Shown piece after piece: positions 33,847 to 41,931 of a stretch of DNA of 64,000 nt. Source of the stretch: Paenibacillus jilunlii (GTDB taxonomy: Bacteria > Bacillota > Bacilli > Paenibacillales > Paenibacillaceae); NCBI RefSeq assembly GCF_900102965.1, contig NZ_FNGM01000013.1, positions 162,033 to 226,032 on the forward strand. Direction: 5' to 3'. The notes beneath the pieces were generated by a model, which was given only the letters and a program-made list of their open reading frames with translations, was not told the DNA's origin and did not search any database. Numbering within the stretch: the first letter of the stretch is position 1; each line of letters begins with the position of its first letter. Position numbers and translations under genes: made by a program.

Positions 33847-33904
33847 TGTGTAGGGATTCTAATTCAAATGGAAAAAATGATATATTTGTCTAGGGTGAAA
33901 ATTT

Positions 33905-34588
33905 ATGTTAAAACGATTTATGCAAGTTGTTATAGGATTGTCTTTACTTGTTGTGGTTTCGGCATGCACGAAGGCCGGGGAGTCCGCAAACAGCGTCAGC
34001 GCGGCCCCGGATACTGGGGCAATGGCAGTGACCTCTTCAAGCCCTTCTCCTACTCCAATAGCCAATCCAAAAGTAAGAGCAGCCGGAGAATCGGAGTTCG
34101 GGGAATTGGAAATCCGGTCCAGTGTCCAGGAAAACGTTGAACCATTGGGAGCCCCTAGCTGCTATGGTACCGCAGAAGATTATAAGATTAGCGGTACTTA
34201 TAAAGTACAGTTCACAAATACGGCTAACATAGTAACGGAGCTGGCGCTCCCCTCATTGACCGGCTTTATTCAGCCCCGGAATGAGACCATTCCATTAAAA
34301 AAGCTGGCATTCCCTGGGCACGAGGTCTTCGTGATCACACCGAACTATACAGATTGCCACGGGATTTCCTTTTATCTGGTCGATGTATCGAAAGACGGGG
34401 CTTTTCTATTGCAATTCCTTACCCGGGAAGGTACCTTTGATCAGTATGATTTTTTGCCAAAAACAGAATTGAAGGTTGAGAAGGGGTTGTTAGAGGTCCA
34501 GCATGGGGGTGCCCCAGGGAATGAGACTGTAATTGAACAACATTTCAAACCGGATTTCGCCAAGCATGTAATGGAAAGGGTATTGTAA
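33905..34588 (+). CDS. putative lipoprotein of unknown function
   Basis: 227 residues. A signal peptide ends in the lipobox V-V-S-A-C with Cys21, followed by a Ser/Ala/Pro-rich linker to about residue 55. The mature domain has two further cysteines (P-S-C-Y-G and T-D-C-H-G) that could form a disulfide outside the cell. I do not recognise a family. It has no close operon partner; the DUF421 gene begins 101 bp later. Confidence 0.7.
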   Translation: MLKRFMQVVIGLSLLVVVSACTKAGESANSVSAAPDTGAMAVTSSSPSPTPIANPKVRAAGESEFGELEIRSSVQENVEPLGAPSCYGTAEDYKISGTYKVQFTNTANIVTELALPSLTGFIQPRNETIPLKKLAFPGHEVFVITPNYTDCHGISFYLVDVSKDGAFLLQFLTREGTFDQYDFLPKTELKVEKGLLEVQHGGAPGNETVIEQHFKPDFAKHVMERVL

Positions 34589-34689
34589 ATCCATCTTTTG
34601 CCAAATCGAAATGAATCTCCTCCCGCGGATTCCCCGGCTCCCGTTTCTTTTGAACACGTTTGGAAATAATGGGGGGAGGAGGCTGAAAA

Positions 34690-35400
34690 ATGAACTATGC
34701 AGAGATTCTGATGAGAACCATTCTATCGGTAGGCCTGCTGCTGCTGATCCCGAGAATACTGGGCAAGCAGACCCTTTCCAATATGACGTCCAACGATTTC
34801 GTGATTAGTATTACGCTTGGCTCCCTTGCGGCGAATCTGGCGTTCAATGTCAGTCTGAAATCAACCTATCTTGTCCTGTCGATAGTCGTCATAACGGCCA
34901 CCTCGTTCCTGCTCTCCTTCATTGCCCTCAAAAGCCGCCGCCTGCGCAGCTGGATTTCCGGTTCTCCCACGGTCCTGATCGAAGAAGGCAAAATCATGGA
35001 AGCCAACATGCGGAAGATCCGCTATACCATGGATTCGCTGGATCAGGCGCTGAGGAAGAAGGACATTTTTAATATTGAAGAGGTTGATTATGCGGTGCTT
35101 GAGGACAACGGACAGGTCTCTGTTCTCAAGAAGGAAGCGTACCAGTTCGTTACGAAGCAGGATCTGGGGCTGGCGCTGAAACCGCAGGCTTTTCCCGTGG
35201 AGCTGATTATGGATGGCAAGCTGGTGGAGGACAATCTCAAGCAGAACGGCCTGACCCGGGAGTGGCTGGAGAAGGAGCTGGACAAGAAGCAGAAGGGGAA
35301 GACGCTGGCAGATGTGTTCTATGCGGTAAAAGGCACACAGCAGCAGCTCGTGTTCGATTTCTATGAAGACGGACTGCAGCAGCCGCTGGATCGGGAGTAG
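34690..35400 (+). CDS. DUF421/YetF family membrane protein
   Basis: 236 residues. Two or three N-terminal membrane helices (R-T-I-L-S-V-G-L-L-L-L-I-P-R-I-L-G-K-Q) are followed by the conserved cytoplasmic segments N-D-F-V-I-S-I-T-L-G-S-L-A near residue 36, G-S-P-T-V-L-I-E-E-G-K near 90, and E-V-D-Y-A-V-L-E-D-N-G near 130, all typical of YetF/YdfS proteins. These are spore or membrane proteins with poorly defined roles, with reports linking relatives to spore germination. A strong terminator follows. Confidence 0.87.
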   Translation: MNYAEILMRTILSVGLLLLIPRILGKQTLSNMTSNDFVISITLGSLAANLAFNVSLKSTYLVLSIVVITATSFLLSFIALKSRRLRSWISGSPTVLIEEGKIMEANMRKIRYTMDSLDQALRKKDIFNIEEVDYAVLEDNGQVSVLKKEAYQFVTKQDLGLALKPQAFPVELIMDGKLVEDNLKQNGLTREWLEKELDKKQKGKTLADVFYAVKGTQQQLVFDFYEDGLQQPLDRE

Positions 35401-35455
35401 CCATGGGAGCGTTAAGCGGAAGTAGGAATAAGTCCTGCAGCTGGCGCAGGCATAC

Positions 35456-35488
35456 AAACCGGGGAAGCATAGGCTTCCCCGGTTTTTT
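35456..35488. terminator. perfect 13-bp terminator after DUF421
   Basis: Arms AAACCGGGGAAGC and GCTTCCCCGGTTT around ATAG, followed by more T. A-rich sequence on the other side makes it usable by the convergent SDR gene as well. Confidence 0.88.
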
Positions 35489-35533
35489 GGCAACCCTATA
35501 ATGGTGATGAAGGAGCAGGTTGTGGAAATTCTG

Positions 35534-36244
35534 TTACCAGGCGTAAATCCCGTTCAGATCCAAAAATTCTCCGTTGTGGCGTTTACCATCCGTAGCGTAG
35601 CCCACAATAATAGCCGCCCCGGCTTCTTTAGATTGTCCGCCTTCTGCGTTGCCGTTTAGGTCCGTCTTCGTGAATCCGGGGGTTACTGAGAATACTTGGG
35701 CTTTACTGTTCTTTAGTTCCAGGGCCATCGCGACTGTCATCGCATTGTTTGCCGTTTTGGAGGAATTGTAGTCGAACGCATTCAGCGCGTATTCCGCATT
35801 CTGCATAAAGTGCAGTGATGCCATATCGGTGGAGACGTTCACAATCGTTCCTTCATTCTCTGTAATTAAGGGGAAAAGACGTTGATTCAAGCGGAAGGTT
35901 CCGAAGAAATTCACTTCAAAGGCATCCCGCAAATGCTCTTCCTGAGTATTGCTGAACGAGCTGGAGAAGGCGCCCGGCATACCTGCATTGTTAATTAAAA
36001 GTGTCAACTCAGCATAGTTGTTATGAATGGTACCGGCTGCCTGTTCAATACTTTCCAGATTCGTCATGTCAATCTGCAGGAACTCCACGTCCAGCCCTTG
36101 GCTGGTTAATTCAGCAACTGCCGCTTCCCCCCGTCCGATGCTGCGTGCGCCAAGCAATACCTTCCATCCGGCTTCACCAAGCTGTCTTGCGATTTCCAAG
36201 CCAATCCCTTTATTCGCACCTGTTACCAAAGCAATTTTTGTCAT
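35534..36244 (-). CDS. SDR family NAD(P)-dependent oxidoreductase (carbonyl reductase-like)
   Basis: 236 residues. Cofactor motif T-G-A-N-K-G-I-G at residues 8-15, N-N-A-G near 89, the catalytic serine region near 139 and the active-site Y-N-S-S-K near 160-164. The G-A-N-K-G-I-G variant and overall length match the carbonyl-reductase-like subgroup. It is divergent from a MerR-type gene across a 92-bp gap containing a 15-bp palindrome, so the regulator probably controls it. The substrate is unknown. Confidence 0.88.
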   Translation of the reverse strand: MTKIALVTGANKGIGLEIARQLGEAGWKVLLGARSIGRGEAAVAELTSQGLDVEFLQIDMTNLESIEQAAGTIHNNYAELTLLINNAGMPGAFSSSFSNTQEEHLRDAFEVNFFGTFRLNQRLFPLITENEGTIVNVSTDMASLHFMQNAEYALNAFDYNSSKTANNAMTVAMALELKNSKAQVFSVTPGFTKTDLNGNAEGGQSKEAGAAIIVGYATDGKRHNGEFLDLNGIYAW

Positions 36245-36300
36245 GGTTATCCTTCTTTCTCTGCGGAATAGTATCTATCAACAATTCGTAGCTTACTATG

Positions 36301-36315
36301 CTACACTAAGTGTAG
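36301..36315. promoter_or_regulatory. 15-bp palindromic operator between SDR and MerR genes
   Basis: CTACACT-A-AGTGTAG is a perfect palindrome in the divergent promoter region, the expected binding site of the MerR regulator. Confidence 0.65.
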
Positions 36316-36336
36316 GTCAACACTAAATTTTAGGAA

Positions 36337-36705
36337 GTGATTAGGATTTTTACGATAGGACAAGCTGCCAAAAAAGTAGGGCTCAACATAGGGGCAATCC
36401 GTTTTTATGAGAGAAAGGGTCTGCTCGATCCTGTTGTCCGCAACGAACAGAACAATCGGCTGTATACCGATGACGAGATTAATTGGCTGATCTTTCTTAG
36501 ATGTCTGCGTGAAACCGGAATGAGTGTAGAGGAGATTAAGAAGTACTACGACATGGTCAAAGCCGGAACGTCCACCTTGCCGGAGAGGATCAAGCTCATC
36601 CAGGACCAAAAGCAAGCCCTGCTGGACGATATCGACAAGAAAAAAGCCCAACTCATTCACCTGGAGCACAAGCTTGAGCGTTATTACCGCGGGGAGAATT
36701 ATTAA
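36337..36705 (+). CDS. MerR family transcriptional regulator
   Basis: 122 residues with a GTG start at 36337, although TAGGA lies unusually close to it. The winged helix reads I-G-Q-A-A-K-K-V-G-L-N-I-G-A-I-R-F-Y-E-R-K-G-L-L near residues 7-30. The C-terminal third is a dimerising coiled coil rich in Lys/Gln/Leu. No conserved cysteines are present, so it is not a metal sensor. Its operator and the divergent SDR gene suggest a one-target local regulator. Confidence 0.85.
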   Translation: MIRIFTIGQAAKKVGLNIGAIRFYERKGLLDPVVRNEQNNRLYTDDEINWLIFLRCLRETGMSVEEIKKYYDMVKAGTSTLPERIKLIQDQKQALLDDIDKKKAQLIHLEHKLERYYRGENY

Positions 36706-36724
36706 AACTTAGACTGGGCTGGCC

Positions 36725-36925
36725 AGCATTCAATTGCACTTTCTACAATAGATGATCCCTAAATCAGCGGAAAAATGGAATCTATTGCACTCTGTACAGC
36801 AGAATCTGGCGAAAAAGGCGTTTATGGCCCAAAATCAAGAAATCTACTGCACGAAATACAGCAGAATGCGATTCGCCGCAAGAATTTTAGCTTTCTATTG
36901 TACAAAGTGCAATCACACGGAAAGT
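36725..36925. repeat. TGCAC/ACAGCAGAAT dispersed repeat cluster
   Basis: Several related units: TCTATTGCACTCTGTACAGC (about 36780-36803), CTACTGCACGAAATACAGC (36842-36865) and inverted, degenerate forms at each end (TTGCACTTTCTACAATAG near 36733 and CTATTGTACAAAGTGCAA near 36894). Open frames across it are artefacts of the repeat. The gap to the IS element at 36987 holds nothing else. Confidence 0.6.
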
Positions 36926-36986
36926 GGAATGCTTCAAAAACACTCCAGATTTTGAACACAATGAAGGGATTCACATGCACGAACTA

Positions 36987-38126
36987 GTGCCCCATCCGAG
37001 ATCATAGTTGGGAAAACGGGTAATTATACGTAAATCCAACTCTCTCGAGGTGAGCAACATGACTATTTTTGTTCGTGACTTAACTCAGGATGAAGGAAAC
37101 CGCCTCCTGCGGATTGCCCGTAAGGGAGCCGATCCGGTTCAGGTCCGTCGAGCCTTACTCATTTTGGCCTCCGCCCAAAAAATGAAAGTACCTGAAATCA
37201 GCCGACTTTATCATATCTCCGGTGAACATATCCGGCATACGATTCATCGATTCAACCAGGAGGGGTTGCCTTCATTGAAACCGAAATACTGCGGGGGACG
37301 TCCGCCTACCTTTACTCCAGAAGAACGCAGCAAGATCATTGAACTTGCGCAAATTCCTCCCAAAGTAGCCGGCTATCCGTTTACCCATTGGTCGCTCTCG
37401 AAATTGAAGCAAGCCGTAGAAGAACGCAAGATCGTGTCTCCCATCTCCATCGAAACGCTTCGGGTGATCCTGGGCGAAGCCAAGATTACGTATCAAAATA
37501 CGAAAACGTGGAAGGATTCAAACGATCCAGAATTCGAGTCTAAAAAAACGAATCGAAGACCTCTACGAGAACCCTCCAGCGGACGGGCGTGTAATTTGTA
37601 TGGATGAATTTGGCCCGCTTTCACTTCAACCTTACCGTGGGAAAGGCTGGTTTCAAAAACGCAGACCGATTCGGCTTCGGGCGACCTACAACCGACCGCA
37701 TGGCGTGAAGCATTTACTTGCTGTACTGGATTTGAAAACAGATCAGTTGTATGGTCATGCTTCAAAAACGAAGAAGCATCAGGATATTCTTCGTTTCTTC
37801 TGTGTGCTCCGGCGCCGGTTTCATCGGTCGGAACGCTTGTATATCATTCTGGATAATTTTTCTCCGCATTTGCACCACAAAGTGAAAGAATGGGCCGCAA
37901 CGAACAATGTGGAATTAATCTATACTCCAACGTATGCATCGTGGCTTAACCGAATCGAATGTCATTTTGGACCCCTTCGAAAATTTGTTCTCGAAGGTAG
38001 TGATTTTGCCAAACAACAAGATCTAGCATTGGCGATTCAAGCGTATCTTCGCTGGCGAAACAAGAATAAACGCAAGGCCATTATTCTACGCGAGCAAAAT
38101 AAGATCAAGGTTGTCTGAAGGGGCAC
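36987..38126 (+). mobile_element. IS630-family insertion sequence, 1140 bp, flanked by TA
   Basis: The ends are inverted copies starting GTGCCCC (left 36987-36993, right 38120-38126). They are flanked on both sides by TA (36985-36986 and 38127-38128), the target duplication typical of IS630/Tc1. The extended repeat is imperfect (GTGCCCCATCCGA against GTGCCCCTTCAGA). It carries one transposase in two reading frames. The insertion lies at the junction between a repeat cluster and the stump of a protease gene. Confidence 0.9.
37059..38118 (+). CDS. IS630 transposase in two frames (37059-37607 and about 37500-38118)
   Basis: The first frame starts at ATG 37059 behind CGAGGTGAG and encodes helix-turn-helix domains (V-R-R-A-L-L-I-L, I-S-R-L-Y-H-I-S-G-E-H-I-R). 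The second frame encodes the DDE domain: C-M-D-E-F-G-P-L with the first Asp, I-I-L-D-N-F-S-P-H with the second and W-L-N-R-I-E with the Glu. Homology passes from one frame to the other at the run of seven A at 37542-37548. With six A the protein would be continuous. This is either a one-base insertion that kills the gene or a slippage site giving regulated production; the frame change (+1/-2) fits polymerase slippage better than a classical -1 ribosomal frameshift. Confidence 0.8.
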
Positions 38127-38130
38127 TAGC

Positions 38131-38280
38131 TACACGTCTGCACCAGGAGACAGTGGTGCACCAACGTATTATAGTACTGTATTAATGGGAGTTAATAAAG
38201 GCCGCCACAATGGGAACGCTGTATATTCGTATATCCAAAACGTATTGAATGCTTTACCAGCGCAACCAATTTTAAATTAA
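38131..38280 (+). pseudogene. C-terminal remnant of a trypsin-like serine protease
   Basis: An open frame without a start runs from the IS630 edge to TAA at 38278-38280 and encodes 49 residues. It contains S-A-P-G-D-S-G-A-P, the loop carrying the active-site serine of chymotrypsin/streptogrisin-type proteases, then L-M-G-V-N-K-G and a C-terminal helix V-Y-S-Y-I-Q-N-V-L-N-A-L. The His and Asp parts of the triad are missing and are not found on the far side of the IS element, so insertion was accompanied or followed by deletion. Confidence 0.75.
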
Positions 38281-38305
38281 TGCCGTAAAATCAAAGGAGA
38301 AATCC

Positions 38306-38653
38306 ATGGTTCAAAAAAATAGTTCCTTTAAGAGGACTCCTATTTTAATTTTTATTTGCTTGTTCTTGTTCACTTCATGTAATAAGGATGTTGAAATATT
38401 TATTGGAACCGTACACACAATTGATGTAGAGAATAAAAGGATGCTGGTGATATCTCACTTGAAAGAACAAGACTTGAACAAGAATTACAAAGAAGTTATT
38501 AATTCTAGTGAGTACTCTCAGGCCATTTGGGTAAATAAAGTTTCACCTTCTAATTATAAACAAGGTGATGAAATTGAAATATCCTATACAGTAAGTGATG
38601 ATTCATTTCCAGCACAAGTAACCGCCAAAAAAATCACTAAAATTAAAAATTGA
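38306..38653 (+). CDS. small lipoprotein, DUF3221-like
   Basis: 115 residues. The signal peptide ends L-F-T-S-C with Cys25. The mature part is a small beta-rich domain (F-I-G-T-V-H-T-I-D then a closing P-A-Q-V-T-A-K-K-I), resembling the OB-like DUF3221 domain found in Bacillus lipoproteins. AAAGGAG precedes the ATG. The gene is notably AT-rich compared with most of the window, consistent with acquired DNA next to the IS element. A hairpin with six T follows at 38682. The function is unknown. Confidence 0.68.
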   Translation: MVQKNSSFKRTPILIFICLFLFTSCNKDVEIFIGTVHTIDVENKRMLVISHLKEQDLNKNYKEVINSSEYSQAIWVNKVSPSNYKQGDEIEISYTVSDDSFPAQVTAKKITKIKN

Positions 38654-38681
38654 TTCCAAAGAATAAAATCAAGTATGTGGG

Positions 38682-38713
38682 AGCGTTGTTTCCAAAAGAA
38701 GCGACGCTTTTTT
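38682..38713 (+). terminator. terminator after the small lipoprotein gene
   Basis: Arms AGCGT and ACGCT extended by an interrupted GTTTC/GAAGC helix, followed by TTTTTT. No gene is supported from here to 38899. Confidence 0.6.
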
Positions 38714-38898
38714 GTGTGAAATAAAAGTTATATCAACCAACATTATTGTCATCAAAGAGGAAAACTACAATATAATTACTATAAATGACCAAACTCACTT
38801 CCAGGAAACTGTAAAACACAAAAAGAATAGGGATAAAGTAACCCGTCTTAGCACATATTTAGACGCACATGACAGCGGCAACTGCCATCGTACCATGG

Positions 38899-39090
38899 TT
38901 ACCCCTCAACCCACTTTCTCCAATGTCTCAAGCGTAAGGTTCTTTTCTCCGCGTTCGGCTTGTCCCACATATTCGTAGGTAAACCCGACCGTTCTGCAAG
39001 CTGCTCTTGTGATAAGTTCATTTCTTTGCGTAATCTTCGAATGCGTTCTCCGATACTTTTTACAAGTTCTGATTTGGATTCATCTGGCAT
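38899..39090 (-). pseudogene. truncated, frameshifted XRE-family regulator
   Basis: The first 35 codons are nearly identical to the intact XRE gene at 39773-40126. A single A is missing relative to that copy near 38970 (CACATATTCG instead of CACATAATTCG), shifting the frame, and homology stops near 38903, before the C-terminal half. The shared upstream sequence (GGCTCACCTCATGAC on the plus strand) is also duplicated. It is a decayed tandem duplicate. Confidence 0.8.
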
Positions 39091-39177
39091 TTTGGCTCAC
39101 CTCATGACTAAAAAAAGCCTAAAAACGAAATGATGTTTTGGCTTCTATCTGTTCCTTCTTCGGAGTTAAATTCATTT

Positions 39178-39529
39178 TTATTTAGTCTTACTGTCTCCAG
39201 ACGTATCAATAGCAGCAATCACTTCCCGATTAATCTTGGTGAGTGCTGCTATTTCCTCTGTACTCCTACTGCTAATCAAAGTGATATGCTCATCTAACGC
39301 CTTACGGCGGTCGGTATTATTATCAAAACGAAAAATTTCTACAGCCAAGAACTTGAAAGGCAGTAATTATTTTCTCCAATGTCTCAAAAGAAATGTTGCG
39401 GTCGCCTCGTTCTACACCGCCTATGTAGCTGTAATGAAGGAATGCTGCTTCGGCCAGTTGTTCTTGTGTCCATCCTTTTGCTTTTCTAAGCTCGCGTATT
39501 CGATTGCCAACGCTTTCTGATAAACTCAT
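39178..39529 (-). pseudogene. XRE-family regulator with a one-base frameshift
   Basis: The frame starting at 39529 encodes a helix-turn-helix (I-R-E-L-R-K-A-K-G-W-T-Q-E-Q-L-A-E-A-A) and stops after 68 codons. Skipping one base near 39346 restores a reading that continues V-E-I-F-R-F-D-N-N-T-D-R-R-K-A-L and ends at TAA 39178-39180, giving about 116 residues, the same size as the intact neighbour. A real mutation or a sequence error are both possible. Confidence 0.72.
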
Positions 39530-39546
39530 GGGATCACCTCGTGTGC

Positions 39547-39651
39547 CTAATCCTTAAAAGCTCCCTTAACTTCTCTAACAATCCTATTCAAAGTATCAAT
39601 TTGCTTCACACTCAACTCACTAACTGTAACCGCATATTCATCAATGGCACT
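39547..39651 (-). pseudogene. possible C-terminal scrap of a further XRE-linked gene
   Basis: A minus-strand frame of about 33 codons ending at TAG (39547-39549) reads A-I-D-E-Y-A-V-T-V-S-E-L-S-V-K-Q-I-D-T-L, which looks protein-like. It is preceded by an in-frame stop and has no start. It resembles the tail of the frameshifted regulator downstream. The evidence is thin. Confidence 0.25.
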
Positions 39652-39772
39652 TTAAGAAAGGATAATCAAGCGGGGAGAGGAGGACGGGGAAATATGATGA
39701 TAAACAGACAACTAGCCTTCATCTATTGGTATTGGCAGCAGTAACGAAGGTATCGAAATAAAGTCTTACTCT

Positions 39773-40126
39773 TTATTGCTTTTTCTCTTCCCATTCCATA
39801 ACCGTCTTCAAAACATTCAATGCCATATTTTGATCTTCCACAGAACGTTCAACAAGCAGTTCTACAATTTGTCCAAGAGCGTCTTGTTTGTCCATTGGCC
39901 CTATGTACCTGAATAACTCCTCTAACGAAATGTCTAGACCTCCAACCACTTTCTCCAAGGTCTCAAGCGTAAGGTTCTTTTCTCCGCGCTCGACTTGTCC
40001 CACATAATTCGTATGTAAACTAGACCGTTCTGCAAGCTGCTCTTGTGATAGGTTCATTTCTTTACGTAATCGTCGGATGCGTTCTCCAATTCTTTTTACA
40101 AGCTCTGACTTGGATTCATCTGGCAT
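39773..40126 (-). CDS. XRE-family transcriptional regulator
   Basis: 117 residues. The N-terminal XRE helix-turn-helix spans about residues 10-70 (I-R-R-L-R-K-E-M-N-L-S-Q-E-Q-L-A-E-R, then Y-V-G-Q-V-E-R-G-E-K-N-L-T-L-E-T-L). The remaining 45 residues are helical and probably dimerise. It is the intact member of a three-gene tandem family whose two other copies (39178 and 38899) are broken. The divergent gene at 40315 is a TPR protein of a type that is often fused to such a domain, so the pair may work together. The targets are unknown. Confidence 0.85.
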   Translation of the reverse strand: MPDESKSELVKRIGERIRRLRKEMNLSQEQLAERSSLHTNYVGQVERGEKNLTLETLEKVVGGLDISLEELFRYIGPMDKQDALGQIVELLVERSVEDQNMALNVLKTVMEWEEKKQ

Positions 40127-40314
40127 CTTGGCTCACCTCATGACAAGCTTAACTGAGTAAACATGTCTTATTAACACACTATAAATTGTATTTGACTTTA
40201 AAATAACATTTAAGGATAATGAATATGCATTCCATTATTTCCTTTTAGTTCAATAAAATACACGTATCGAAGAAATCAGAACTATATCCTACCCAAACGA
40301 AGGAGGCCCCACCC

Positions 40315-41163
40315 GTGCGCCCTTCCATTCTGAAATCACTCAAGCCGGATATTATTGTTGAAATGCTGGAAATGGCTTATCGCCTCGAGGATTGGGACAA
40401 GATGTTGAATACGGCGGGGATTCTGTACAGCTATGCGCAGTGCATCTATGAGGAGCGGCAGTATCACAAGGCTAAGAAGCTTCCGGTACCGATTCTGGAC
40501 ACGGAGCGTCCGCTGGTCTATTATTTCGGGTTCAGTCACCTGATGCGGGGCATCGTTTGCCAGAGGCAGGGAAAGTATGATGAGGCCAGAGATTCCATTT
40601 ACCGCTATGCCGAGCTTGGATGGATGGAGGACTTGGGGGAGGAAGGGGAGGAAATTGCCGAGGAGTTCAGATATTTGGCCCGTGCCAACTTGTATATTGT
40701 CGAGATTCTGTCCGGCAGGACGGAATTGTTGGAGGGGTATGCCAGTTTCTTGCAGGATAATCCCGAGGAGCTGTTGCCGGGGCTCGGGACTATTTTGCAG
40801 GCTGCGGTTCAGTACGGGCTTGATGTAGATGATCTGCTGCATACGTTCGCGGAGCAGAGTGCCGGATTTGGGGACTATGAGGATGCAGGCAATCTCTCGC
40901 ATTATTACAGCTATTGCTATCACTTAGCGTTGTATCATAAGCAGGCGGGCAGAATACCGGAAGCGCTGGACTGGGCGATACAATCTTTAGTGCTGGCTCA
41001 CCAGTCCAGGCATGACGGGAATTTCAAGCGTTGTCTGGCGCTGTTCGAATCGCTGCGAGAAGGGGGGACAGAAGAACAGGATCGGCGGTATCATGAGGTG
41101 CTGACGGAGTGTCTGGGCCAGGTTGTTTTGGAGCTTCCCGAACTGCCGCATGTGGGAGTATAG
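40315..41163 (+). CDS. TPR-repeat protein, possibly a regulator lacking its DNA-binding domain
   Basis: 282 residues, GTG start eight bases after AAGGAGG. The protein is all-helical, with TPR-like segments such as D-W-D-K-M-L-N-T-A-G-I-L-Y, R-G-I-V-C-Q-R-Q-G-K-Y-D-E-A-R-D near residue 85 and Y-H-L-A-L-Y-H-K-Q-A-G-R-I-P-E-A-L near 205. I recall Paenibacillus regulators in which this part follows an XRE domain. Here no helix-turn-helix is encoded upstream, and a divergent XRE gene lies 188 bp away. It may act as a separate sensor subunit or be a remnant under its own start. No enzymatic motif is seen. Confidence 0.6.
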   Translation: MRPSILKSLKPDIIVEMLEMAYRLEDWDKMLNTAGILYSYAQCIYEERQYHKAKKLPVPILDTERPLVYYFGFSHLMRGIVCQRQGKYDEARDSIYRYAELGWMEDLGEEGEEIAEEFRYLARANLYIVEILSGRTELLEGYASFLQDNPEELLPGLGTILQAAVQYGLDVDDLLHTFAEQSAGFGDYEDAGNLSHYYSYCYHLALYHKQAGRIPEALDWAIQSLVLAHQSRHDGNFKRCLALFESLREGGTEEQDRRYHEVLTECLGQVVLELPELPHVGV

Positions 41164-41165
41164 GG

Positions 41166-41369
41166 TCAGACTGGCTTCTTTTTCAGCAAAAGAAAGATAA
41201 TGCCGCCCAAAATAAATCCGCTTATAGTTCCCGCCAATACAGATTTGATAATACTGAGTGCAATGTCCGTACCCGTACTGTCAGGGGTGGATACGATATT
41301 CACAATGAACAGCAGGCTAAACAGGATGGATGTAATGAGAAAAGACTTTGATTTCAGGAATCGCTTCAT
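41166..41369 (-). CDS. small two-helix membrane protein
   Basis: 67 residues with two hydrophobic segments (about 10-27 and 37-60), a basic N-terminus (K-R-F-L-K-S-K-S) and a basic end (L-L-K-K-K-P-V). Its stop codon lies three bases from the stop of the convergent TPR gene. GGAGGAG-like sequence precedes the ATG. I recognise no family; the size and topology would fit a small stress or holin-like membrane protein, but nothing supports a specific role. Confidence 0.55.
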   Translation of the reverse strand: MKRFLKSKSFLITSILFSLLFIVNIVSTPDSTGTDIALSIIKSVLAGTISGFILGGIIFLLLKKKPV

Positions 41370-41523
41370 GCTTCTCCTCCGTTCAGGAAGAATTCTCTGT
41401 TATATAAGATAAAGTAAGTCTCTGTACAATATTACCATAATTCCCCTCCCAAACCACGACACACAGCTGTCCGATTTCTCCCCCTATAATGAACTTATCT
41501 TAAAGGATAGGGGGTCGACAGAT

Positions 41524-41895
41524 ATGAGTGAGATCGTAAGACATGATGTGAATGAGGAGTATGCGTATTCCGGATTCGTGGAGGCAGGGGATTTTATTTT
41601 CCTCAGTTTCTGTGTAGGCAATGTGGGGGGAACGGTGGAGGAGCAGGTGGAAGGTGCGCTGAACGATATGAGTAACCGGCTGGAGCAGGTGGGGCTGGGG
41701 CTTGCGGATGTGGTGAAGCTGGATGTTTTGCTGCGGGATGTGTGGGATATTCCGGTGATGGAGGCGGTGTTCAAGCGCAGATTTCAAGGCAAGTACCCTG
41801 CCCGGAAAACGATCTCCACGGAGTTCGCGCATGCCGGCGGGCCGGAGGGGCTGAAGGTACAGATGGATGGTGTGGCGTATCGTCCACGCGCGTAG
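41524..41895 (+). CDS. RidA/YjgF family protein
   Basis: 123 residues. The YjgF fold is recognisable from E-E-Q-V-E-G-A-L-N-D-M near residue 38, L-A-D-V-V-K-L-D-V-L-L near 58 and the closing G-L-K-V-Q-M-D-G-V-A-Y. In classical RidA a conserved Arg in the R-x-x-x-x-x-P-A-R region binds the imine carboxylate; here F-Q-G-K-Y-P-A-R-K-T is present. RidA hydrolyses reactive 2-aminoacrylate-type imines. It is a single gene followed by a hairpin terminator. Confidence 0.82.
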   Translation: MSEIVRHDVNEEYAYSGFVEAGDFIFLSFCVGNVGGTVEEQVEGALNDMSNRLEQVGLGLADVVKLDVLLRDVWDIPVMEAVFKRRFQGKYPARKTISTEFAHAGGPEGLKVQMDGVAYRPRA

Positions 41896-41931
41896 CGTTT
41901 GGAGGTTAGGAAGAAAATGCTCCCAAATATG

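Noticed and set aside
36752..36987. Short open frames in the repeat cluster before the IS element
   Set aside because: They are produced by repeat units, lack ribosome sites and encode no recognisable protein.
37600..38118. Separate second transposase gene
   Set aside because: Homology to IS630 transposases runs continuously across the frame change, and the internal ATG lacks a ribosome site.
39541..39744. 67-codon plus-strand gene in the XRE region
   Set aside because: No ribosome site; the complementary strand carries the more protein-like scrap.
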